DNA of 64,000 bases from an uncultured Bacteroidia bacterium (GTDB lineage: Bacteria > Bacteroidota > Bacteroidia > Bacteroidales > UBA932), in assembly GCA_902788175.1 (NCBI GenBank), contig CADAJF010000003.1, forward strand, positions 1-64,000. Direction: 5' to 3'. Below the pieces are notes generated by a model. It saw only the letters and a program-made list of their open reading frames with translations. It searched no databases and was not told the DNA's origin. A program made the position numbers and the translations under genes. How positions within the stretch are numbered: position 1 is the stretch's first letter; each line of letters begins with the position of its first letter. This document shows positions 33,501 through 39,933 of this stretch, piece by piece.

Positions 33501-34103
33501 GAAAAGCGCCACGCCGCCCAGTTGTACAGGCGCACCCACGCTGGCCGATAGAGGCCGCACGGTGTAGCGTTCCCCGCAGCGGAAATTGGGGTTGATGCCG
33601 CTGAGCGAGCCGGCTGTCAGTTCATTGACAATCTCCAGCCCGGCAATGACCACGCCGTTCTCGCCGGTCACTTTTTTCTCCAGGAACCATTTGGAGCCGT
33701 GGTTGACAAAGAGGGGCTGCTCTCCTACATCCTTGAGGGGGGAGGCCAGGCTGCCGCGGCTTTCTCCAAGGCGCTGGCCCAGGGGCTGGGGACGGATGTC
33801 GTCGCTGCGGATAGGGAACTGGTGGGCCCAGCTCTGGAGGGTGTCCTCCACGTAGCGGTACACCACCATGTCTTCCGGGAGGCCAGGAAGTTCCATCCAC
33901 TGGTCCGGTTCTGTTTCCAGGGCCTGGCCGATGTACCCGTCCAGCAGCGCCATGCGTTTTTCCACCCTTTCGCTCAGGTCCGAGGCGGCGCTGTACACGT
34001 CAGCGGCGCCGGGACCGGAGAAGAAGGAGGCGATAAGGCAGAGGGCGGCCGCTGCAAGCAGTGCTGCCCCTCCCCAATGCCGTATGCGGGTTTTCCTATT
34101 CAT
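30597..34103 (-). CDS. NtrY-like membrane histidine kinase
   Basis: 1168 aa from ATG 34103. A large sensor: one N-terminal membrane helix and a periplasmic region, a cluster of six or so helices (about 230-450), a further extracytoplasmic domain, a helix pair with HAMP (about 870-930), then the kinase core. H-box RVAHDLKNPLTPIKLQLQML, N-box NLITNAIQAVDGNE, G1 VEDNGPGVD, F-box FTPDFTTK and G2 GSGLGLAICRRIAEH are intact. The HDLKNPLTPIKL form is typical of NtrY. Likely partner: the NtrX-like regulator at 27149. It overlaps rlmH by 8 bp. Ligand unknown. Confidence 0.85.
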   Translation of the reverse strand: MNRKTRIRHWGGAALLAAAALCLIASFFSGPGAADVYSAASDLSERVEKRMALLDGYIGQALETEPDQWMELPGLPEDMVVYRYVEDTLQSWAHQFPIRSDDIRPQPLGQRLGESRGSLASPLKDVGEQPLFVNHGSKWFLEKKVTGENGVVIAGLEIVNELTAGSLSGINPNFRCGERYTVRPLSASVGAPVQLGGVALFKLAEENLSEPSQRNPALLWLAVALLFSGLLVFLSAHPTRMVLMAVMAIQAAVLVWMYSYGRHLSLSSQLFSPLLYADGPILYSLGAVVILNLAITLLVLDLFLVRWTVLRKVRSWKKRWPQVLLCAGIVLFAAAIIFHMHFTFRSITVNSSINLELYKVMLLSWYSGVVYISFLALSLTIPLLLQMASPLVRDLTGFRYDIFSGRSRIAFAAIAGIYFVATSATLGFQKELSRVDVWANRLAMDRDIALEIQLRSAESAISADIMIGALSVLDGSADIIRNRLVSAYMGRISQDYDITVLLPGNDVGANALFQERIRGGVRLGENSHFFYSSIGSGRTSYTGLFSYYVKDHGARTVLVSVESKHNREDRGYLSLLGIAEPGRVSLPPVYSWAKYAEGRLVQYKGLYPYPTTLSGSLAKVVEKQSEGYVDLEGWCHFVHTVAESEAVIVSRTSTEWLYYVVEGFLFAIVAFLLLTLLVKRRRSTGEKRYFQSRIGMVMYISLLLTLVAMSVFSVWFVYKRNYADTESIMTSRINTLQSMLQERLRQVVSPEELHSAEVLSSVESVGNNLKCDISLFDPSGRVVMSTTPEVYDRMLLGHRLDNIAYQEIMYEHKRFYMHPEKVARRSYYALYAPIMNSGGHMVAIISSPFTDITNDLRNEAILHIATVITIFLLLLLISRFATSAMVSRIFRPITELRRKMTVTDVDHLEPLEYEQEDEITPLVQAYNRMVQDLGESSRRLAQVERDKAWTDMARRVAHDLKNPLTPIKLQLQMLMRMKGSGNPAWQERFDEVASTVLYHVDLLADSADQFSTFAKMYDQKAERLDLDVLIRQEVDLFNSREDISLEYFGLPESFVQAPRPQLTRVVVNLITNAIQAVDGNEGEKRLVVSLRNAVEDGFYDIVVEDNGPGVDQENQDKIFTPDFTTKTSGSGLGLAICRRIAEHCGGTISYSKSFALGGACFTVKYPKG

Positions 34104-34569
34104 GGTGGTAGGGTTCTCCCTTGAGGATGGTAAGGGCCCGGTACAGCTGCTCTGCAAAGACCGTGCGAACCATCTGGTGGGAGAAGGTCATGCGGGAGAG
34201 GGACAGTTTGTCCTGTGCCCGCCGATAAACGGCCTCCGAGAAGCCGTAGGCCCCGCCCACGGCAAAAACCAGGTTCCGGCCGCCGCCGGCCAGCTGTTTT
34301 TCCAGGTATGCGGCAAACTCTATCGAGCGCAGCTCCTTGCCATGCTCGTCCAGGAGAATGAGGGTATCCGAGGGGGCTAACTGCTTCAGGATAAGCTCTC
34401 CTTCCTTCTCTTTGATTTGCTCCCGGCTAAGGGCCGACACCTTTTTCAGCTCCGGTATTTCGGTGACGCGGAAGGGTATGTAGTGCCCAATCCGGGACGT
34501 ATAGACGTCCAGGCCCTCTTTTACCCATTTGACATCGGTTTTGCCGACAGTAAGGAGCGCAACATTCAT
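34096..34569 (-). CDS. rlmH: 23S rRNA (pseudouridine-1915-N3) methyltransferase
   Basis: 157 aa SPOUT-family enzyme acting on 70S ribosomes. Signatures are LLDEHGKELRSIEFA, LVFAVGGAYGFSEAVYRRA and LSLSRMTFSHQMVRTVFAEQ followed by the invariant terminal LYRALTILKGEPYHHE. A longer in-frame opening from 35118 has no methyltransferase homology. A TAATTTTG box lies 5 bp upstream of ATG 34569. It is followed by the kinase in one operon. Confidence 0.95.
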   Translation of the reverse strand: MNVALLTVGKTDVKWVKEGLDVYTSRIGHYIPFRVTEIPELKKVSALSREQIKEKEGELILKQLAPSDTLILLDEHGKELRSIEFAAYLEKQLAGGGRNLVFAVGGAYGFSEAVYRRAQDKLSLSRMTFSHQMVRTVFAEQLYRALTILKGEPYHHE

Positions 34570-34574
34570 CTTCG

Positions 34575-34582
34575 CAAAATTA
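34575..34582 (-). promoter_or_regulatory. -7 box (TAATTTTG) of the rlmH-kinase operon
   Basis: Exact TAnnTTTG match on the minus strand, ending 5 bp before the rlmH ATG, so the mRNA is predicted to be leaderless or nearly so. Confidence 0.5.
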
Positions 34583-34617
34583 ACAATTCGGCGCGGAATT
34601 TGCAAGATAACAGCCGA

Positions 34618-35073
34618 ATGAAAAAGAGCATCCATATTCTTCTGGCCATTTCGCTGCTTTGTTTCAGTGTGGGCGCACGGGCACAGTCCTTCTTCGTGGG
34701 CAATACCCAAAGCGTCCGGCAAAACCCGGAGGACGGCTTTTCCGTCTTCTCCTCCATCACCAAATACCTGGCCGCCGGAGACGCCGCCTCCCTGTCCAGC
34801 TGGTTCGCAGACAACCTGGATGTCACCGTCATCTCCTCCACCAGAAACTGTTCCCGCAAGCAGGCCCGTGAGATTCTCCGCTCCTTTTTCGAAGCTAATA
34901 CCCCGCGCTCCTTCACCGTTACGCACAAGGCCTCGGAGGCCAACAAAAAGTACATGATAGGCCTTCTGAATGCTGGCGGGGAGCTTTTCCAGGTCACCAT
35001 CTACGCCACTTCCTCGTCCGGCGAACCTTACAAAATCCAGCAGCTGAACATCTCCCGTCAAACGGCCTATTGA
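34618..35073 (+). CDS. DUF4783-family exported protein
   Basis: 151 aa. Signal peptide MKKSIHILLAISLLCFSVGARAQ. The mature protein is an NTF2-like alpha+beta fold: FSSITKYLAAGDAASLSSWF, ILRSFFEANTP, YMIGLLNAGGELFQVTIYA, matching the DUF4783 pattern of Bacteroidota. Probably periplasmic, function unknown. Divergent from rlmH with 48 bp between the start codons. Confidence 0.8.
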   Translation: MKKSIHILLAISLLCFSVGARAQSFFVGNTQSVRQNPEDGFSVFSSITKYLAAGDAASLSSWFADNLDVTVISSTRNCSRKQAREILRSFFEANTPRSFTVTHKASEANKKYMIGLLNAGGELFQVTIYATSSSGEPYKIQQLNISRQTAY

Positions 35074-35133
35074 CGGCAACACTTGCAGGTTTTGCGTTTT
35101 TTTGCGAAATTTGTGCAATAACTCAATACCTGT

Positions 35134-36579
35134 ATGGCAAAATTATCTGAGAAAATAGGTTATGGCTTCGGCGACTTCGCGTCGTCCATGTTCTGGAAAA
35201 TCTTTTCCTATTTCATTCCGTTCTTTTATGTGAGTATTTTCGGCCTGCAGCCTGCTCACGCCGCGTTTCTGATTCTCATCACCAAGTTATACGATGCAGT
35301 TTCGGACCCGGTGATGGGCCTTGTCGCGGACCGTACCAATACCAAGTGGGGCAAGTATCGGCCTTATCTGCTATGGATTGCCGTGCCTTTTGCCGTCTGC
35401 GGGGTTCTGATGTTCTACACGCCGCAGGTGGGCTCTTACGGCTTCAAGGTCTTTTACGCCTACTTTACCTATATCCTGATGATGACGGCCTACACCGCCA
35501 TCAACGTGCCTTACGGGGCTATGCTGGGCGTAGTTTCGGAAGATGCGCATGAGAAGTCGGAATTTTCCTCTTACCGGATGTTCTTCGCTTATATCGGCAG
35601 TTTTGTGTCCATGGGCATCTTCGCCATCTTCGAGGAAAGCATCAAGGGAACGCCGCGCATCGTGGACGGCGTGCCGCTGCTGGACGAACTTGGCAACCCT
35701 GTCCTGATCCAGACTGTGAAAGAGGCGCAGCCCATGCAGTTCACTTTTGTGGTGTCCATCGTGGCGGTCCTGTCCCTGATTTTCTTCCTGCTGGCTTTCA
35801 GGATGACGCGTGAGCATGTGAAGATTGACAAACCCGCCGATGGTTCCAAAGGTTCCGTCTCGGACGATTTGAAAGCCTTGCTCCGCAACGGTCCCTGGTG
35901 GCTTCTTACCGCCGCCTCCATCAGTTACCTGATTATGGGCTCCCTGCGTGGCGGTGCGGCCGTGTATTATTTCTCCAATATTCTGGGCGGCAATGCCGTG
36001 TTCGGCTCCGTGATTTTCCTTACTATCGGTGAATTGGCCCAGCTTTCGGGTGTTCCCCTGGCTGTTCCGCTGTCGGACCGCCTGGGACGCAAGAATACGG
36101 CTATCGTGGCTTTCGCCTGGATTGCCCTCTGCTGCATCCCGGTGGCTTTCCTGCCTGCTTCCGTCACAGGTTTCTGGGGGCTCCTCGTTTGCCACCTCCT
36201 GGTTTGCGTGGGAATCGGCGTTGTTTCCCCGCTTCTGTGGGCCATGTTCTCGGATGTAGCAGATTACACCGAGGAGAAAAACGGCGTGGCTTCCACTGGA
36301 CTGGTCTTTTCCTCTTCTTCCATGGCCCAGAAATTCGGCAGCGCCCTGGGTAGTGCCCTGGTGGCCGGTATCCTTGGCCTGGCAGGTTACCAGGAAGGCG
36401 TGGTGGAAAGCAGCGAAGCCATTAACCAGGCCGTCCGCGGCATGATGAGCTGGCTTCCCGCCCTTGGCGCCCTGGTCGGCATCATCTTCCTGCTCCTTTA
36501 TCCCCTGGACACCACCCGGATGAAAGGCATCCGCGCCCGCCTCGCCGCCCGCCGCTCCGCCACCGTGACAGCGAAGTAA
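35134..36579 (+). CDS. GPH-family sugar:cation symporter (MFS)
   Basis: 481 aa with 12 membrane helices. The glycoside-pentoside-hexuronide signature is clear: KIGYGFGDFASSMFWK at the N-terminus and YDAVSDPVMGLVADRTNTKW in the helix 2-3 loop, with the conserved KWGKYRP. It imports a sugar with H+ or Na+ across the inner membrane; the substrate is not defined. The segment around residues 185-205 is a long polar loop. Monocistronic, followed by the hairpin-flanked element. Confidence 0.88.
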   Translation: MAKLSEKIGYGFGDFASSMFWKIFSYFIPFFYVSIFGLQPAHAAFLILITKLYDAVSDPVMGLVADRTNTKWGKYRPYLLWIAVPFAVCGVLMFYTPQVGSYGFKVFYAYFTYILMMTAYTAINVPYGAMLGVVSEDAHEKSEFSSYRMFFAYIGSFVSMGIFAIFEESIKGTPRIVDGVPLLDELGNPVLIQTVKEAQPMQFTFVVSIVAVLSLIFFLLAFRMTREHVKIDKPADGSKGSVSDDLKALLRNGPWWLLTAASISYLIMGSLRGGAAVYYFSNILGGNAVFGSVIFLTIGELAQLSGVPLAVPLSDRLGRKNTAIVAFAWIALCCIPVAFLPASVTGFWGLLVCHLLVCVGIGVVSPLLWAMFSDVADYTEEKNGVASTGLVFSSSSMAQKFGSALGSALVAGILGLAGYQEGVVESSEAINQAVRGMMSWLPALGALVGIIFLLLYPLDTTRMKGIRARLAARRSATVTAK

Positions 36580-36603
36580 CAGACTATCAGTAAGTTATAG
36601 TAC

Positions 36604-36632
36604 AATCCTCGTTCAAAATTCGAACGAGGATT
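36604..36632. repeat. Left flanking hairpin of the RAYT element
   Basis: AATCCTCGTTC (36604-36614) pairs perfectly with GAACGAGGATT (36622-36632) around a 7-nt loop. The stem core AATCCTCGTT/AACGAGGATT is the same as in the right hairpin, and both are preceded by AGTAC. It lies 24 bp after the symporter stop. Confidence 0.75.
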
Positions 36633-36725
36633 TGTGTGTAAGTCGCTGGTAATGTGCTACTTAGCTGCCACGGGGACGGAGGCCGATTGCGGGAAATGTG
36701 TATCTTTGGAGAAAAAAGTGGAGGT

Positions 36726-37277
36726 ATGGTAGATTTGGGAGTGCTGGCCTTGCGGTATTATATCAGTTCCGTTTTGGAGGAGCCGCAGGCACCGTACAAT
36801 CTGAACTGGGAGGAGCATCAGACTCAGGAGTTGCTTTCATTTGTCCGCCAGGCTATGCAGGAGGTGGAGCGTCGCGGGTTGCAGCCCTTTCCGCCGCCGG
36901 CACCTGTTCGGGTCACAGGGACTTTGAGGGTTTTTATCGGCCCCCGGGAATTAAAAATACGGCCGATGTCAAAGACGGTCCTTCTTCTTTTTCTGAATCA
37001 TCCGGAGGGAATTGCCCTGAAGCGGATTGCCGAGCATCGCGCAGAGATGGAGGCCTATTACCGCCGCTTGTCCCGGAGTTCGGATCCGGAAGCTATCGGG
37101 CGCAGCGTGGATAGAATCCTGGATTTGTTCAACAACGAGCTCAATGTGAGTATTGCCCGGGTAAACAGGGCAGTAGCCAACCTGGTGGAGGAAGCCTCTT
37201 CCTACCAAATCGAGGGAGATGCCGGTTTGCCGAAATCCATCCGCCTGGACCGGAAGTGGGTCAATTGGGAATCGTAA
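36726..37277 (+). CDS. Putative winged-helix protein next to the RAYT gene
   Basis: 183 aa, not confidently recognised. About residues 62-183 look like a winged-helix domain of the OmpR C-terminal type: a strand pair LRVFIGPRELKI, a helix MSKTVLLLFLNHPEG, IALKRIAEHRAEM, a recognition-like helix VSIARVNRAVANLVEE and a terminal wing IRLDRKWV. No receiver domain. ATG 36726 follows GGAGG and a TATCTTTG box at 36701-36708. It lies inside the hairpin-bounded segment and points the same way as the transposase gene, so it may regulate it. This is inference. Confidence 0.6.
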   Translation: MVDLGVLALRYYISSVLEEPQAPYNLNWEEHQTQELLSFVRQAMQEVERRGLQPFPPPAPVRVTGTLRVFIGPRELKIRPMSKTVLLLFLNHPEGIALKRIAEHRAEMEAYYRRLSRSSDPEAIGRSVDRILDLFNNELNVSIARVNRAVANLVEEASSYQIEGDAGLPKSIRLDRKWVNWES

Positions 37278-37341
37278 AAAACAGCAGAATAATCGTAAGA
37301 AACAGCAAATCGTCATGTGAAACAACGAATTGTTTTTTACG
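37270..37341. repeat. Direct and inverted repeats before the RAYT gene
   Basis: AATCGTAAAAAACAGCA (37270) recurs 21 bp later as AATCGTAAGAAACAGCA (37291), and a weaker third copy follows. The arm ATCGTAAAAAACA (37271-37283) also pairs with TGTTTTTTACGAT (37331-37343). The block overlaps the end of the winged-helix gene and lies in the leader of the transposase gene, where it could be a regulator binding array. Confidence 0.6.
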
Positions 37342-37413
37342 ATACTTTCTTTTCTCGTAACTGTTCCATACCTTTCGCATGCTCCTCCCACTAGCGGGAC
37401 GGCGCAGCTGAAG

Positions 37414-38334
37414 ATGAAAACCAGGAATGTGTATCCCGGAGAGGTACATCATGTGTGCCAGCAGACAATTGATGGAGTATTGATCTTCTACACCGTAAGT
37501 GATTACCTGGTGTTCTTTACCATATTCTGCACGGTTGCCAGGCGTTATGGCATAAAGGTTCTGGCCATGTGTCCTATGGCCGATCATACGCACCAGGTAG
37601 TAGTCGTTCCCTCCGAATCGGCCCTGGCACGGTTTGTACAGCAGTACACGCACCTGTTTTCCCGCGAGTGGAACCGCTCCAGGGAACGGAAGGGATCGCT
37701 TTTTAAACATCGCTACATGAGTTCGGTCAAACTGGGTAACAAACAGGCCCGAACGGTCATCAACTATAACAACAACAATCCTGTGGAGCGGAAACTTGTG
37801 GAGCGCGCAGAGGAGTATCGCTGGAATTTCCTCCGCTATGCGAAAGAGAAATCACCGTTCTCGGAGCCGCTCAGGCTATCTGAAAAATCGGCCATCTTCA
37901 GGAATATCCTCAAGGAGGTGGACGGCATCTTCAAAGGGGAGGGCCATCTGCAGTACAAGCAGTTGAAACGCTGGAGAAAATATCTGGAGCAGGCTGATAT
38001 GCAGCAGCTGTCGGACTACATTATCCATCGCTGGAATGTGATTGACTACGATTCGGCCATTGCCTATTATGGAGACTATGACGCCATGCTCCGTTCCTGT
38101 CACGACAATACGGGTAGCGACTACGAGATTAGGGAAGAGCGGAACCCTTATTCGGATGCCGTTTATCAGGAATGCACGCGGCTGCTGCTTAAGAGCCGCC
38201 TGTTCAACCATCCTTTCGAGATTCCTTCCTTGCCGATGGAGAAAAAGCGCCAGCTGGAAGAGTATCTTCGTTACCGCACCTGCGCTACTCCCCGCCAGCT
38301 ACAGAAATACCTCCATATTCCCCGTGGCAAGTAA
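37414..38334 (+). CDS. RAYT-like Y1/IS200-type transposase
   Basis: 306 aa from ATG 37414 (MKTRNVYPGEVHHVCQQ). A HUH-type motif is present as HTH at residues 58-60 (MADHTHQVVVVP), where IS200/RAYT proteins have HVH. The candidate nucleophile Tyr-118 lies in INYNNNNPVERKLVE, and the block NPVERKLVERAEEYRWNFLRY matches the RAYT pattern NPVxAGLVxxPEDYxWSS. The C-terminal 150 residues are a lineage-specific extension ending in an HTH-like ATPRQLQKYLHIPRG. Single-stranded DNA transposases of this class act on REP hairpins, and hairpins flank this locus. An upstream opening at 37330 (TTG) is less likely. Confidence 0.8.
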   Translation: MKTRNVYPGEVHHVCQQTIDGVLIFYTVSDYLVFFTIFCTVARRYGIKVLAMCPMADHTHQVVVVPSESALARFVQQYTHLFSREWNRSRERKGSLFKHRYMSSVKLGNKQARTVINYNNNNPVERKLVERAEEYRWNFLRYAKEKSPFSEPLRLSEKSAIFRNILKEVDGIFKGEGHLQYKQLKRWRKYLEQADMQQLSDYIIHRWNVIDYDSAIAYYGDYDAMLRSCHDNTGSDYEIREERNPYSDAVYQECTRLLLKSRLFNHPFEIPSLPMEKKRQLEEYLRYRTCATPRQLQKYLHIPRGK

Positions 38335-38353
38335 CCCTCTAACAATCAATCGA

Positions 38354-38400
38354 TTGCAGTACAATCCTCGTTTGATTTTCGAACGAGGATTGTACTGCAA
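38354..38400. repeat. Right flanking hairpin of the RAYT element
   Basis: TTGCAGTACAATCCTCGTT (38354-38372) pairs perfectly over 19 bp with AACGAGGATTGTACTGCAA (38382-38400) around a 9-nt loop. It starts 19 bp after the transposase stop. It is longer than a typical terminator stem and lacks a T run. Confidence 0.8.
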
Positions 38401-38450
38401 CCTATTGAGGATCAGGGAGATGGTTGTCACGCGACTGCCGAGGGAGGGGA

Positions 38451-38479
38451 TAAAAAAAAGCAACCCGGGGAGGTTGCTT
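38451..38479 (-). terminator. Terminator of rpmH
   Basis: On the minus strand AGCAACC and GGTTGCT form the stem, followed by TTTTTTTT. It begins 7 bp after the rpmH stop. Confidence 0.75.
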
Positions 38480-38485
38480 CGGTTT

Positions 38486-38638
38486 CTACCAGCGGTCTTC
38501 GTCGGAGACGGAGAGCTTCTTGCGGGCGTGGCGGCGACGGGCGCTCAGGACGCGGCGGCCGTTGGCGCTGGCCATTCTGGCACGGAAGCCGTGTTTGTTC
38601 ACACGCTTACGGCGGGAAGGTTGGAATGTTCTCTTCAT
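38486..38638 (-). CDS. rpmH: 50S ribosomal protein L34
   Basis: 50 aa, very basic: [19 protein letters not shown] then [15 protein letters not shown]. This is the canonical L34 sequence, slightly extended at the C-terminus ([11 protein letters not shown]), as is common in Bacteroidota. It has its own -7 box, TACCTTTG at 38675-38682 on the minus strand, and its own terminator. The gene is not next to rnpA or dnaA here. Confidence 0.97.
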   Translation of the reverse strand: MKRTFQPSRRKRVNKHGFRARMASANGRRVLSARRRHARKKLSVSDEDRW

Positions 38639-38674
38639 GATATCTCTGTTTTATTATTTTCGCAATAAGGACTG

Positions 38675-38682
38675 CAAAGGTA
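38675..38682 (-). promoter_or_regulatory. -7 box (TACCTTTG) of rpmH
   Basis: Exact TAnnTTTG match on the minus strand, giving a leader of about 30 nt before ATG 38638. Confidence 0.6.
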
Positions 38683-38722
38683 GCAATTCCCCTGCAATCC
38701 GCCAAATTTTTTTGACTTTCTT

Positions 38723-39367
38723 CTAACGTTCCAGATGAATCACCAGTTTCCCTTCGTACCAGGGGTCCTGCAGCCAGGCCGATACAGGCCAGGTGTGCAC
38801 GCTGCCGCGGGGAAGCCGGTGGCGCGCCATCACCTGTGAAATCTCCTCGTTTACGTCTCCGCCCTTGAGATAGAGGATGGCCTGGGAGAACTTGCCCTTT
38901 ACCCAGGGATAGAAATCCGGCAGGGCTGCCACCGCGCGGGAGACCACAAAGTCGAATTCTGGAGGAAGAGTCTCTGCGCGGGCGTTCACCACCCGTACGT
39001 TCTCCAGTTCCAGCGCCGTTGCAACCGCCTGTGCAACAATGGTTTTCTTTCCAACGGAGTCACATAGGACAAAGCGCGCCTGTGGGAAGAGAATGGCCAG
39101 CGGAATGCCCGGAAAGCCGCCTCCTGTCCCCAAATCCAGCACGGTGGAGGTGCTGAAACGCTCCCAGAGCCCCGGTACCGTGAGCAGGTAGCGCGCTATG
39201 GCCAGCGAGTGCAGCACATGGTGCTCATAGAGGGCATCAATATCCTTGCGCGAGATTACGTTGATCTGCGCGTTCCACTCCCGGTACAGCCCGTCCAGGG
39301 CCTCCAGGCGGGAGATTTGCAGGGGAGAGAGGTCAAAATCGGCCTGTAAAAAGGACAGCCAGTTCAT
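38723..39367 (-). CDS. rsmG: 16S rRNA (guanine-527-N7) methyltransferase
   Basis: 214 aa. Rossmann SAM-dependent enzyme modifying G527 of 16S rRNA. SAM motif VLDLGTGGGFPGIPLAI and the following FVLCDSVGKKTIV are typical, as are the N-terminal WNAQINVISRKD and the SRAVAALPDFYPW block. It overlaps the ECF sigma gene upstream by 4 bp. Confidence 0.94.
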   Translation of the reverse strand: MNWLSFLQADFDLSPLQISRLEALDGLYREWNAQINVISRKDIDALYEHHVLHSLAIARYLLTVPGLWERFSTSTVLDLGTGGGFPGIPLAILFPQARFVLCDSVGKKTIVAQAVATALELENVRVVNARAETLPPEFDFVVSRAVAALPDFYPWVKGKFSQAILYLKGGDVNEEISQVMARHRLPRGSVHTWPVSAWLQDPWYEGKLVIHLER

Positions 39368-39930
39368 TCCACTTCCCCCCGGAGCATCATTTGGGCCAGG
39401 TGCTGCTTGCCCCGGCGGATGCGCGTGCGGACCGTATTGAGCTCCAGGTCCAGCTCCCGCGCAATCTCTTCGTATTCCAGTTCTTCTATCATGTACTTGA
39501 TCATCACGTCCTTATACAGGGAGGGGAGTTCATCGATATAGCCCATCAGGCGCTGGTGAAGCTCATCGTTGATAATCTCCTCTTCCGGCGTGAAGTCTGT
39601 CAGCTGGGCATTTTCGCCGCCCTCGGAGGACACCTTGTGAAGAATACCCTCTTTCTTTTGGTCTTCCCGCTGGATGGTGGAAAGGTGGTCCAGCGCCGTG
39701 CGGGTGGCGATGGTCATGAGCCAGGGCCGGAACTCCCGCGAGGTGTCAAAGCTTCCCAGGGCCGAAAAAGCCTTTTGAAAGCTCTCGCTGACCACATCAT
39801 CCACGTCTGCCTTCCACTGGAAATAACCGCTTACACGGCCGCGGACAGCACGTTCGTGGATTTGGTAGAGCATGCGGAAAGCCATTTGGTCCCCGCTGCG
39901 TGCTTTTTGGATAATGGTTTGCTCGTCCAT
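39364..39930 (-). CDS. ECF-type RNA polymerase sigma factor
   Basis: 188 aa. Region 2 includes YFQWKADVDDVVSESFQKAF and FRPWLMTIATRTALDHL; region 4 is LPSLYKDVMIKYMIEELEYE, then EIARELDLELNTVRTRIRRG. No anti-sigma gene is adjacent. It sits between polA (3 bp upstream) and rsmG (overlapping), an arrangement typical of housekeeping-linked ECF factors in Bacteroidota. Regulon unknown. Confidence 0.9.
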   Translation of the reverse strand: MDEQTIIQKARSGDQMAFRMLYQIHERAVRGRVSGYFQWKADVDDVVSESFQKAFSALGSFDTSREFRPWLMTIATRTALDHLSTIQREDQKKEGILHKVSSEGGENAQLTDFTPEEEIINDELHQRLMGYIDELPSLYKDVMIKYMIEELEYEEIARELDLELNTVRTRIRRGKQHLAQMMLRGEVE

Positions 39931-39933
39931 AGG

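Larger units (their letters stand above)
36604..38400 (+). mobile_element. Hairpin-bounded RAYT element
   Basis: A 1.8-kb segment with a winged-helix-like gene and a RAYT transposase, delimited by two hairpins sharing the same stem sequence. This is the layout of a RAYT gene with its own REP-like elements. No target-site duplication is evident, and no third copy of the hairpin was found in this window. Whether it moves as a unit is unknown. Confidence 0.6.

Noticed and set aside
31515..33551. 678-codon open frame on the plus strand
   Set aside because: Antisense to the NtrY-like kinase; rich in His, Gln and Val repeats typical of shadow frames and with no domain.
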